Assembly: GCA_007258455.2 (NCBI GenBank)
Contig: VDFB02321322.1
Span: 81,685-145,684, forward strand
DNA length: 64,000 bases
Direction of reading: 5' to 3'
DNA from: Sequoia sempervirens
Taxonomy: Eukaryota; Streptophyta; Pinopsida; Cupressales; Cupressaceae
Shown here: in pieces, positions 23,673 through 34,164 of the stretch
Layout: each line of letters begins with the position of its first letter
Numbering within the stretch: the stretch's first letter is position 1
Program-made: the position numbers and the translations under genes
Notes under the pieces: generated by a model
Database searches by the model: none
Told to the model about the DNA's origin: nothing
Seen by the model: the letters and a program-made list of their open reading frames with translations, nothing else

Positions 23673-23688
23673 AACCCTAGTTAGGGTT
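23673..23688. promoter_or_regulatory. Inverted telo-box pair, E1
   Basis: AACCCTAGTTAGGGTT, a near-perfect palindrome of the plant telo-box (AAACCCTA), ~80 bp upstream of the TATA box. E2 has AACCCTAATTAGGGTT at 31478-31493. Telo-boxes are known promoter elements of plant growth-related genes. Confidence 0.55.
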
Positions 23689-23754
23689 GATTTGTTTTAT
23701 TCTTTGTCGTTGATCTTGGATCGATCTCGGTCGTTTATTTCATTTCAAAAACTC

Positions 23755-23835
23755 TATATAAACGCTCATTCTCTCATTTCATTGTATGGAGAGAGTCTTA
23801 TGAAATTGTTGCATATAGCTACTTTGATAATAAAA
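23755..23835 (+). promoter_or_regulatory. E1 TATA box and polyadenylation signal
   Basis: TATATAAAC at 23755-23763 is followed by AATAAAA at 23829-23835. A start about 30 bp after the TATA and cleavage after AATAAA would define a short R region of ~70 bp, as in an LTR. Confidence 0.55.
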
Positions 23836-24590
23836 GCTCATATTGCATGATTTGCTTTGGATCCTTTTGATTGTCAAGTGGTTGCATGGTTACATACCTC
23901 CCTTCAACATAGAATAGATTTAAAGTAGGATTTAGAGTGGATTTAAAATAGAATTTGATTTGAATGCATGTTAGATGAATGAAAGATTGATAGTGTTGAT
24001 AATGGTGAAATTAGTTCATACCTTTTTCAATTGAATGATTTTCAATTTGATGTGCAAGGTTAGTCTGAACTTTAAAATTGTTAAACTCGAATTCTATTAC
24101 TTATGTTCATTGTTCGAATTGATGATGGTTTTGAGTAATAGGATATCATTCGTGAATCCCGTTGAAGATTGCACCATCTTTGTCTAGTTGTTGTAGTCAT
24201 CATACTTGGCAAAGCAAAGATTGGTTTGAATTTCGCCATCCAGCACTTGTCTCTTGAGTTCATAGGATTAGTTTGGCATTAGTCGAGTCTCAAAAACCCT
24301 TATCCCCTTTTATCTTTTTTTTAGAATTGGCAGTAATAGAATTTCACCACTCATCATCCATAGCATTCATAGTCCAAAGTGATCAAGTTGAGCATAAGTC
24401 CCCCTTGAAATACCAGCAAAACATATCAAACCAACTAAGACTATCCTATCTGCATCACGCACCTTGGAGTCTACTTTGTGATCACTTAGCTTAGCACATT
24501 AGAGTCTTTGTTCAAGAGAGAATAGGATATTCTATTGGGTATTTTATTCTAATGTTGGTTTAAGGTCACAAAACCTACATCAACAAGGCC

Positions 24591-25498
24591 TTAGTTGAGA
24601 AAGAATCAGTTCTCAAATTGTCACTCTACGGTCAAATAATGGGGGGAGTTTTGTTCATCCAACTTCTCTACCTTTTGTGTTGCACATGGCATTAAGTGCC
24701 AACTCACCACACCATACACCCCTTGGCAGAATGGAGTCGTTGAACATAGGAATCGCACCATTATTGAAATGGCTCGTTCTATGATGGAGAATAGAAATGT
24801 CGCCAAGAAATACTGGGCTAAAGCAGTGTATACTGCAGTCTACCTCCTGAATTGGTCACCTACACAGGCCGTTAAGAAGATGACTCTTGAAGAAGCTTGG
24901 TCAGGACATAAGCCTAAAGTGGGCCATCTAAAAAGTCTTTGGTTCTACAGCTCATGTTTGGATTCCAGACGCCAAGCGTGCCAAGCTGGACTCCAAGAGC
25001 CAGCAACTTATGTTTACTGGTTACAGCGACAATCACAAGGCATACAGGTTGATTGATGTGGAGACAGATCGTCTCATATTTAGTCGTGATATTGTGATTG
25101 ATGAGACTACTGGTCCATTTCTTCCTACTACCAGTCCTAAGGATCAGCCTGTGAAGGCTTCTGATGAGGGTGTTCGTCTTCCTCTTGGTTCCCCTGATGG
25201 GAGGGCTTCAAAGCATTCTGACTCTGAAGATTTGGAGTCTACTAGTCATGATCTAGCACCACCTAATTTTCCTCAGGATTCACCTCCAGATGACTTTGTT
25301 CCAAAACTCCCAAGAGATGTTTCTCCTATTCCAGATGTTGGTACCTCTACTCTCCGGCCTAAGTGGTGGGCCAAGACTATCGGAGATCTTCATGATGATG
25401 AGCTTCTTGAGAGCAAATCCACTTGCAGGAAGAGAAAGCAACAAAATTCAGTTAACTTTGCTCTTATGGTGAACCTCCACAGCATCTATGAGCCCTAG
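24591..25498 (+). pseudogene. C: integrase, second part, and linker
   Basis: Resumes after E1 with LVEKESVLKLSLYGQIMGG (normally LRSDNGGEF; the core Asp is lost by frameshift). Then GVVEHRNRTIIEMARSMMEN and AKKYWAKAVYTAVYLLNWSP, containing the third catalytic acidic residue (Glu of VEHRNR). After a frameshift near 24930 the GKRDxR-like C-terminal region reads AKLDSKSQQLMFTGYSDNHK. An acidic/Pro-rich linker follows to a stop at 25498. Integrase inserts the cDNA into chromosomes. Confidence 0.85.
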
Positions 25499-25499
25499 A

Positions 25500-26165
25500 C
25501 ATATTCAGAGGCTAAAGGCATTCCTAAGTGGGAAAAGGCTATGGAAACTGAATACCATAGTCTTATGAAAAATAACACGTGGATCCTCTGGTACTCTAGA
25601 TAAATACAAGGCAAGGTTGGTAACTCGCGGATTCACACAGTGGGAGGGCATTGACTACAAGGAGACTTTTGCTCCTACTACCAAGATGAGCACAATTCAT
25701 CTTCTTCTCGCCATTGCAACTCAGTTTGGATGGAAACTTCACCAGATGGATGTCAAGAGTGCCTTCCTCAACGGTGAGTTGCAGGAAGAAGTCTACATAA
25801 CGCAGCCTCCTAGTTTCAAGGTTGTCGGCAAAGAACATCAGGTATGGAGGCTCGTGAAAGCACTCTATGGACTGAAACAGGCTCCTCGGGCATGGTATAT
25901 CAAAATTGATCAATATCTAAATAATCATGGTTTTCAGCACAGTCCCTCTGACACTAATCTGTATGTCAAACTCTCCGGTGATGATATCCTTTTTCTTCTT
26001 GTCTACGTGAACGACTTGATCACTACTGGCAGTTCAGCACTTTTGATTGCAGACATCAAACAGGATTTGTGCCAAGCTTTTGACATGACAGATTTGGGGC
26101 TTCTCCATTATTGCTTGGGTATTGAGGTTTGGCAAACAACTGATAGTATTTTTATCTCTCAGTCT
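25500..26165 (+). pseudogene. C: reverse transcriptase, N-terminal part
   Basis: Upstream of 25617 is AKGIPKWEKAMETEYHSLMK, the copia RT start. The 25617-26165 frame contains VTRGFTQWEGIDYKETFAPT, HQMDVKSAFLNGELQEEVYI (first catalytic Asp intact) and VKALYGLKQAPRAWY. The YVDD box is YVND: the codon at 26010-26012 is AAC. The frame is cut at 26165 (…SIFISQS) by E2 and resumes at 32422 with KYARSLLDKFRM. Confidence 0.9.
26161..26165. repeat. Target duplication AGTCT, left copy of E2
   Basis: AGTCT at 26161-26165 is repeated at 32417-32421. Removal of E2 restores ISQSKYARSLL of the copia RT. Confidence 0.9.
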
Positions 26166-26684
26166 TGTTGTGACCTATTTCACACATCGCCCCATTGCAA
26201 ATGGGGACCCTAGTAGTTTGCTTTTTAGGGCTTTGTCGTTGCGCTTTAGTTTCATTTGATCTCTGTTTGGGGGTTTAGAGTTTGAGTTTTTGAATGGTCA
26301 CCCGAATCAAGCGAAGAATTTGAGCCTGAATCATTGTGCAAACATCATCACAGTGCTTAGGAGGCCCGAGGGACAAAGATCGACTGTCGTTTCAGTCAAT
26401 TCTGACATCTCCTACTTTTTGGGGATTTCCCCTCCAGACCCCCTATTTTTTAGGGACTTCATTTTTGGCACTTTTGGCCCATGTTAGACTTCCTATTTTT
26501 TAGGGGCTATTCTTGGAAAGTTACTAATTTTGGAAAGCTTCTAGTTTTGGCAGGGTTTCCATCTTTGGAAAGTGCCCGGATTTCAAAAAACCAGTCAGAA
26601 GTCCCAAAAAACCAATAGAAAATCACAGAAAATCGTTCAAAAATCTGGAAAAATCCATGAAAAGGTCTGAAATTCATAGCAAAA

Positions 26685-27250
26685 TCTGCCTTAGTGTGGA
26701 AAATGGTGCCCAAGGTAATGGCATAGGCATGAGCTAAGTCCGCCATGGAGATGAAGCAATGGCATGACATCAAGACAAGTCCGCCTTGCCATGGCATGGA
26801 ATAGTGCCAAGTCCGCCCAGCTCACAAGAGATAATGGCTTGACTTCAAGCCAAGTCCGCCCACCATAAAAAGAGATGGCATGAGCAAAGGTGAAGTCCGC
26901 TCCAAAGAGGATGGCACAAGCCAAGGTAAAGTCCGCCATAAAGAGGATGGCACAAGTGAAAGTAAAGTCCGCCATAGAAAGCAAGACATGGCATGAGAAG
27001 AAGGTAAGTCCGCCCAACTCATAAAGATATGGCTTAAACATGTGCAAAGTCCGCCCCAAGGTAATGGCAAGACTATGTGCTAAGTCCGCCCAGCAAAACA
27101 AGACTTGGCATGAGACTATGGAAAGTGCGCCTAAGATAGAATGGCTTGAAGAAGTGCCAAGTCCGCCCCAAGATGGCCTAAACAATGATAAGTCTGCCAT
27201 ATGGAGAAGTAAATGGCTTGGACATGAGCTAAGTCCGCTCCAAGCAAAAA
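26685..27250. repeat. AAGTCCGCC array of E2
   Basis: About 15 copies of AAGTCCGCC or near variants spaced 30-45 bp, alternating with 'atggca' words. More regular than in E1. Confidence 0.85.
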
Positions 27251-28188
27251 GGATGGCACAAGACCAAGACAAGTCCAACTAGCATGTAAAATGGTAGAAG
27301 CTATGATCAAATTTGCCTAGTCTATAAGGAACATGCTTGGCACCTTGATAAATTCGCCATACTTAGAGAAAATAAAGAAAAAAATTTCCTAATTCTAGCA
27401 TTGATATGCTTGGAAAATGAGAAAATTCGCCAGAGACATAAGGAGTCATAAAAAATTATGGCAAAATAAAATGGAAGAAAAAGATTTGTCTAAGGCAAAG
27501 GCAAGAAAATAACTTAGAAAAATCAAATTTGCCTTAGATAAAAATAAAAGGCCATAATTAAATTAATTAAAATAAAGGGGTTGAAAGATGACACATGAAA
27601 ATAATTATTTTAATTATTTTAATTTTTAATTTTTAATTTTTCAACACCCAAAAAGAGATGAAATTTGAAATTTGGAAAAAGATAAAAAAGACTTCACTGA
27701 ACTGACGCCAGATTTGGAAACTTTCCTGGAGACTGATGCTGAAGATTGAAATTGCCATTCGGAAGCTTAGTGCAAGCCAAGTTCGAACTTGATTTAATGG
27801 AAATAATTGGATTTTACTAAATAAGTCGAACTTTTCATCTTTATAATGAATTTTACTTCTCATTTTTCAATCATTCAGTTTTCGAAAGAGAAGTTGCAAG
27901 AAGGAATTTGAGAAGTTTGAAGCAAAGTGAAGGAAGCGAATTCATACCAGCCAGCACTATGATCTTGTCCATTTTATTTTTTCCAGAGTATCAGGCAGAT
28001 TTACTTTCTTCACCTTATTCTGGCACGAGAAACTCCGTTCATCTATTTGGATAAATTCTTTCGTTTCTAGCATAATCTTTCATGAAGTTTGATTTGTCAC
28101 TTAGCTGGAATATTTTTTCAAGTAATTTAATTTTAATTTTAATATTCTCTTTGTATCTTCTTGCAGATTTATTTTCAAGAGAATAAAA

Positions 28189-31100
28189 ATGAAGTTCGCC
28201 AGTAAGGGTTCACAGCCACAGTCCAAGATCAAATCCAAATGGGAAAACATTATAGACACCGACCTCGGCCATGTTGACTTTAATGATTTTAAGAAAAGAA
28301 TGTACGGAAGTGATGGATTTTTACCTACGCCAATTGCAAGAAGGATGATGCGCAACGGTATTGTTCATGCAGCTAGATTTCCACCAGCAAAAGAGTGTCC
28401 AAAGCTCATGGTAGAGTGTGCATTGCATTATAATGCACAAGAAAGACAGATAGAGGCACTTGATGGAAGAGTACTGGCATATTTGACTGAGCCAGCCATA
28501 CAAGAGACATTTGGAATTCCAGCTTACCACCGGACATCTTATTGAACGAGGGATGATGCACGAAAACTTTATGAAGATCAACAAGCCCTTTGTGCATCAA
28601 ATATGAACAAGTCCTGGTTGGAAAAACCCAGACCCACTGCCAAAAAGATGTCGAAGAAGTTGTCTAGAACTGATTTTAAAGAAGAATACAAAGATATTGT
28701 CTTATTGTTGAACAAAATGGTGGGCAATCCTCAGGGTGCGCCCTTTTAAACTTGGATGTATTATTTCATTGATGAAACAACTTTCGAGGTGAAGATGTTT
28801 AATTGGTCAAGGATGATCAGTGACAGTCTCCACGAGCAGTTGGTCAACCTGGAGAGAACCAAAACCTTCCATATGAGTTCATATGTCATATATCTGCTTG
28901 CAAGGACCTACAATACGCTGGCCTGATTTGCAAAGGCATAGTCGGCAATGGCGAAGGAGAGTTCAAGTCCTACGATTACTATCCGCAGTTATAGTTGAAG
29001 GAGAAGTCACACTTCAGACGGGCGCATGATGCCTTTCTTATGTATATCACTCGAATTCTCCAAGGAGGAACACATCAGAGGCTCACCCGTGAGGCCAAAA
29101 GTTTGATCAGCAAATATGGATCCCGGTTTATCCAATTTCCCAGATTTACATACATCAGGATTCAAGGATTCACAGGTTGCCCATACAGATTGCCAATCTA
29201 TCCTACCAACAAAATGGTTTTGCTGGAAGTTTTGAGGCAATTGGAGACATATCAGAATATCCAAAGGCCAAAGCAGAAAGCAGCTGTCACTTTTCCACTC
29301 TTTATTGGAAACATGGAGGAATCATGTCCATCGGCGCAAGTAGTAGAAAGTGCTCGATTGGAGATACAAAGATACCCGTTCATATCCTACAAGCCTAGAG
29401 TTGACTTCGATCCACTTCATCACATTGGAACTGTGGACGAAGGGAAATATAAACACATAATTGACTTAGAAGACTTTTGAGAAAATGCCACTAATGAATA
29501 TGACGTAAGAAAAAGACTGTGGTCAAGGTTGCCGCTGGATATGATAAGGATGACAGAACTCTTCCGAGTACCTGATTAGCTGGATGATGATGGAATATAT
29601 GTGCAGCCGGGCTTTGATGAAAGACAACCGCTTCCTCCTGTGAGGTGGTCTGAGCCTGAGGTTGGTGACCTGACAACATTCATGAGGCCTGTATTCAAAT
29701 ATTCCCAATGGTGGATGGACCATCAAGTACAAGCTTTACAGCAGAGGAATGTGCAATTCACATATGACTTGATGGGTGAGGCAAAGTCCTGTTCCTCAAA
29801 TGCTGGTGCATCTCATGGAGGTGAACCAACGAATGCTGCCAACCTGAAAAAGAGAAAAGAAATTGATGACTCTGCAAAGCAGAACAAGAAGAAAACAATA
29901 GATGAAGGACCTGCTCAAAAGAAGCAGAAATCCAAGCCCCTTCATTCGGCTACATCCATAAATGTAGATGAAATATTAATCATGGAAGAAGAGTCTTGGG
30001 AGCAAGTCAGAATTCCCTCGCCAGTTTTGGAAAGAGATATGGAGCCAATGCAATTGGAAGATGATGATCATCCCTCTCCTACAGGCACAGAGATTCGGGA
30101 GTCGGACAATGACATGGATATCATGGATGGAGAATTTGAAGAAGGGATGATTTTCGCTCTCAAGGGAATCCGGGAAGATCCATCCGTGCAAGAAGTTCAG
30201 GATATGCTAGAAGTTCAGGATATGCAGGACGTCCAAGATCATTAGGAAGATGGAATTGAACAGTCAACCATCCTAGATTGGCTGAAAGAGAGATTAAAGA
30301 TAAAGGCGCCAGTAGAGGTATCAGAAGAAGATGACACTGCAGACTTCTTGGCGAGGCTAGAGCAGACTGCCACAAGAAAGCTAGCCAAGAAATTTTCTGC
30401 CATACTAAGAGATGAGGCTGGTAACCGTACAGTGGAGATTGCAGTGCCTAAAGTTGATAAATTCCAAGACGAGATTGCGCCAAACGAATATGCCATCACA
30501 ACTATTGATATTGGTCCGACAACAAAAGGACAAGAAGTTGAGGACCTGGATAATTCTGGTGCCACCATCAAGACTAGGCTGGAGAAAGAAGTGGCGAAGA
30601 AAAGGGAATATAAAAGAGAGATTGAGCGTTTGAAAGAATATATCCAACATTTAACCAGGCCACTCAATCAAGGTGACCAATTAGCACCTCCACTTCCAAA
30701 CTCTTCATAGGAACCAATCAGAAATTTTGAAGACGAGTTGACTACAGCCAGAGAAACTAAAGAATGGATGGTAGGAAAGAAAGAAGAAGCGATGGCATTC
30801 ATAGAGAAGTTGGCATATGTTTATGAGCAAACTTCCTTTTTGCTATCACGAGTGGCAAACTTGGCGGAAGCATGGGATGGCCTCCAAGAATCCAAAATAA
30901 AATTATCCCATGTCTTCAAGAGATAAAGGGCATTCCAAAGCAGAGATTGATTGATGAGAAGATTATTGAAGCTAGAGTTGCATATGATTTCAGCAGCTGG
31001 TACTATGCACTAATCTCACAAGGGGAAGTCTTGGAAAGAGTAAAGGAAGATGGCGCCAAAATTGAAGAGCAAGCAAAGGAGATTCGGAGTAAGATTTTCC

Positions 31101-31443
31101 AAATGCCTGCGGATGTACTTGACAAAGATATTGTTCGAAGAAAACACTTGCAGCCGGAAAATTTAAAGGATAAAGTTCAAAGAATTTTCTCTACCACTTC
31201 CGGGCCAATCATGAAGGAAAATTTGACCAAAGCATTCAGCTTCCTGACCGTTTGAGACACTTTCTTGCTGCATGAATCAGAATGGACAATCACCTTTGTA
31301 GCATGTGCAGAAAGTCTAGACTTGCTAGAGTACAAAGTTAGCATGTTGCCGGATATTTCCATGGAAGAAGTCAGCATGATCGTGTCCAGGTTCACCGAAC
31401 GTAGCGCTTTGCGAGTGGAAAAGGATGCAACTACAAGTGCATG
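28189..31443 (+). pseudogene. E2 long reading frame, unknown protein
   Basis: ATG at 28189 (MKFASKGSQPQSKIKSKWEN), just after a splice-acceptor-like ctttgtatcttcttgcag. Stops at 28543, 28748, 28993, 29478, 29577, 30243, 30708 and 31253, and frameshifts near 28910 and 30890, break it. Several stops sit where E1 has a sense codon, and E1's stops are sense here, so two inactive copies together show the intact ancestor of ~1,085 codons. Conserved blocks: YGSDGFLPTPIARRMMRNGI, FIQFPRFTYIRIQGFTGCPY, QPGFDERQPLPPVRWSEPEV, YDFSSWYYALISQGEVLERV. C-terminal coiled coil from ~30550. Ends TTSA-stop. Confidence 0.65.
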
Positions 31444-31477
31444 AAGTTCTCTGCAGTTAGCTGATTGTTGTTTAGGC

Positions 31478-31713
31478 AACCCTAATTAGGGTTTAGTTAT
31501 TTTGAATCTGGGCCGTTAATCTCATTTTAATCTTGGCCATTCATTGTACTCGGAAAACTACCCCCCCACTCTCTCATCTTTGATATATAGATATAGAAGA
31601 TAACATGATATAGAGGATTAGAGGAGATAGAAGAGATTGTAGAGCAATAGAGCATAGATAATAAGAGAGAGAGTTTTATGAAATTGTTGCTAAAGACTAT
31701 CTTGATAATAAAG
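31478..31713 (+). promoter_or_regulatory. E2 telo-box palindrome, TATA box and AATAAA
   Basis: AACCCTAATTAGGGTT at 31478-31493, TATATAG at 31584-31590 and AATAAAG at 31707-31713, in the same order and approximate spacing as E1. It is followed by ~700 bp to the 3' end, as a U5 would be. Confidence 0.5.
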
Positions 31714-32421
31714 TTCATAATGCATGAGATGCTTTGAATCCTTTCATTGTCAAATGGTTGCATGGTTGCATATTTCTCTTCCTCGTAAAGAAGATTTGAA
31801 TTAGAATCTTATCCAAATGCATGTTAAGAGAATGATAGATTGATAGTAAAGATTAGTGAAACTTAGCTCATACTTTCTTTGAGTGGATGCTTTTCATTCA
31901 ATGCGTAAAGTTAGACTGAGCTTTTGATGTGGATGCTTCAATTTTTACTTCGAATAATGTTGTTCTATTGATGGTATTGTTCGTAGTAAAGAAATCTTAA
32001 GCACAAATCCTAGAAGATTGCACTTGCTTTATGTAGTTGTCGTTTAGCGTGGCAAAACAAAGTATTGTTTATTTAGTTTCACTCAATCCTTGCCGTCTCT
32101 TGATTTCGTAGGAATAGCATAGGATTTCTAAACCCTTACTCTTTTTTTCACTTTTTTTATCTAAAGTCAGAAAATTCCAAAATGATACTGCATTCGCGTC
32201 TTTGCTTTTTTGAGTAACTTGCCAAAGTAAATCCCTATTGTGTCCCCGGCAAATCACATCAACCACAGAGCTTGTCCACACCTAACTGAAACATTGGAAT
32301 TGTCGTATGATCTTTCTTGCAGTCTTAGCATACGAGGTAGTTTTTCAAGAGGGGATAGAGCGTCTTTGGACACTTTATTCTAGAATGTTTGTTGTGTCAT
32401 AAAACACGCATCAACAAGTCT

Positions 32422-33224
32422 AAATATGCTAGAAGTCTTCTTGACAAGTTTCGGATGCAAGATTGTAAACCTGCCTCCACACCTATGGAGAAGGGGCTAA
32501 AGTTGTCAGCCAAGTCTGATTCCCCCCTGGTGGATGAAACAGAATTCAGACAACTAGTGGGCAGCCTCATCTACCTCACTGCCACTAGACCTGATATCAG
32601 TTTTGCCGTGACCTACATTTCTCGCTTCATGACAGCCCCCAAAGCTGATCATTGGGTTGCAGCGAAGCGTGTGTTGCGATATGTTAAGGGCACTTCAGAT
32701 TATGGTATTTTGTATCGCAGGTGCAAGGATCCAAAGCTGATTGGTTATACAGACTCAAATTGGGTAGGTTCAATGGTTGACAAAAAATCCACTTCTGGAT
32801 ATGTATGCAGTTTGGGTACAGGTGTTGTAACATGGACCAGCAACAAGCAACAAGCAGTGGCTCTTTCCTCAACTGAAGCAGAATATCAAGGAACAGTTAA
32901 GGCAGCATGTGAGGCAGTTTGGGTTCGCAGAATGCTTTGTAACATGCAAATGTCACAAGCAAGTCTTTCTCCCTTGTACACTGATAATCAAGGGGTGCTC
33001 AAACTAGCCAAAAATCCAATCTTCCATGAATGTACCAAGCATGTCGAGCTTCATTGTCACTACATCCGCAAGCTGGTAGAAGACGGATCAGTTCAGTTGG
33101 AGTATGTTCCAACAAAGGATCAAACTGCAAATATTCTCACCAAGTCTTTGAGCCTGGATAAGTTTGTCAAATTCAGGGGGCAACTTGGTGTTGTTGATCG
33201 ATTGACCATTAAGGGAGGGTGTTA
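32422..33224 (+). pseudogene. C: RT C-terminus and RNase H
   Basis: Long open stretch with no stop before 33225: PASTPMEKGLKLSA, FRQLVGSLIYLTATRPDISF (copia RT thumb), then RNase H with GYTDSNWVGSMVDKKSTSGY (first Asp present), ALSSTEAEYQG (Glu present), YTDNQGVLKLAKNPIFHECT (Asp present) and HYIRKLVEDGSVQLEYVPTK. All four RNase H acidic sites look intact. It ends ten bases before the 3' LTR. The ATG at 32389 lies in the tail of E2, so the apparent start is an artefact of the insertion. Confidence 0.92.
33210..33219 (+). other. Polypurine tract of copia C
   Basis: TTAAGGGAGGG directly precedes the 3' LTR. Confidence 0.8.
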
Positions 33225-33423
33225 GAATAATATATCTCTATATAGTTAATGGTCAATAATATAATGTAATTAGTTAGTTCAGATTTCTTTATATCTTGTC
33301 TGCAATAGTTAGTAGGTAGAGGTTGTTAAGACATCTTAAATGTCTACAGTAATTTGTTTCCTCTATATATTGTAATCTTTTCTTCTTGTTAATGCAAGTT
33401 CTTACCAATTCACTTTATGAACA
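33220..33423 (+). repeat. 3' LTR of copia C
   Basis: 204 bp, TGTTAGAAT...GAACA, about nine differences from the 5' LTR (for example agtctag/agttcag, gttacacatc/gttaagacatc). The target duplication CTGTT follows at 33424-33428, then the second part of LTR B. Confidence 0.93.
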
Positions 33424-34164
33424 CTGTTATGAAGGAGTTCTGAGCAGATTCGAAGTCGTCTTCAAGCTGATACCTGCCATGGTGTCCTGATTTCGCAGGT
33501 TTGAGACATCCTTGGGTTCACTGTGTCTTATCCTTTGTTGCTATGTTATCAAATGGCTTTGTAAATCAATGAATCACTGTTCATACTGTTTGATCAGTTC
33601 ATAGGATGCAAACAATTGCTTGTAATGTTACCTCAGTCTGAAATCAGTCCATTATTAACTGCCATGGTTTTCTGAGTCATAATATTTCATATCAGATGTG
33701 CATAATTCTCAGAAACAGTCTTTTAGAAGTCTGAAATCTCTGTCTTGTCAATCTGCAATTTGCTATTATGAGGTCTGGGTGTTTATGGTGTTGTTACCTT
33801 TGTTTCTGAGCAATAGAAACAACCTATCAGCATTGTATTTGGACAATATTAATTTCTGGGCATTTCTGGGAGGTCTGATTATAATTTTCTGAGCAACATT
33901 ACATTGGAAAATCAGTACTTTCTATCACTCAGATTTGGATCATTTGGGTCTGCATTTGTATATCAGCAAATAGATACCTTGTATGACAATTCAAATTAAA
34001 GTATGAAACCTGGTTGTCAAATGTGATATGCATTTCATTTACATATTGACCTAACATATGCAATGGAATGTAAGTGTTTGATAATGTCCCATGTGTAAAA
34101 CTAAAAATTAATCGAACAAATTCGCAAAGCCAAAACTCAGATCGGGGTGGGACATTACAATGAA

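Larger units (their letters stand above)
18267..24585 (+). mobile_element. E1: 6.3 kb LTR-like element carrying a long reading frame
   Basis: Starts TATTGTGACTTATTTCAC (E2 has TGTTGTGACC, so one base of the TG end has mutated) and ends ACATCAACA. Flanked by AGGCC duplications, 6319 bp. Order: terminal hairpin, AAGTCCGCC array, long AT-rich leader, splice-acceptor-like site, ~1,070-codon frame, inverted telo-box, TATA box, AATAAA, ~730 bp tail. No internal LTR pair, reverse transcriptase or integrase is present. The TATA-then-AATAAA order near the 3' end fits one LTR (U3-R-U5) whose U3 holds the frame. A non-autonomous element of another type is possible. Confidence 0.75.
26166..32416 (+). mobile_element. 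E2: second 6.25 kb copy of the E element
   Basis: Starts TGTTGTGACCTATTTCAC and ends ACGCATCAACA (TGTTG/CAACA inverted ends), flanked by AGTCT, 6251 bp. Same internal order as E1: terminal hairpin (26190-26206), AAGTCCGCC array, leader, frame, inverted telo-box, TATA, AATAAA, tail. E1 and E2 differ widely in leader and tail but their proteins align end to end, so they inserted separately and are not a duplication of one another. Confidence 0.78.
13476..33423 (+). mobile_element. Ty1/copia element C with both LTRs, carrying D, E1 and E2
   Basis: Two LTRs of 203 and 204 bp, a tRNA-Met primer-binding site abutting the 5' LTR, gag, protease, integrase, RT, RNase H and a polypurine tract (aagggaggg) abutting the 3' LTR at 33220. 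The order PR-IN-RT-RH is diagnostic of Ty1/copia. The span is 19,948 bp. Subtracting D, E1, E2 and their duplicated 5-mers leaves about 5,369 bp, the normal size of a copia element. The two LTRs differ at about 9 positions by eye, so the insertion is old. Confidence 0.93.
12456..34159 (+). mobile_element. Solo LTR B (same family as A), carrying copia C
   Basis: Ends are TGTAATGTCCCC and GGGACATTACA, perfect inverted repeats over 11 bp, flanked by ATGAA duplications. Without copia C and its duplicated 5-mer it is 1751 bp, a single LTR with no coding region. A TATA box (TATAAAAGGG, 13039-13048) and the phrase gaggacgaaaaccct (13156-13171), also present in L2 at 597-612, show plus orientation and family membership. 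It is thus an LTR of A's family inserted in the RT of a sibling. Confidence 0.85.

Noticed and set aside
26691..27278. 195-codon minus-strand open frame, and similar ones at 18781-19238
   Set aside because: They run through the AAGTCCGCC array and repeat the same peptide words; an artefact of repeats lacking stops.
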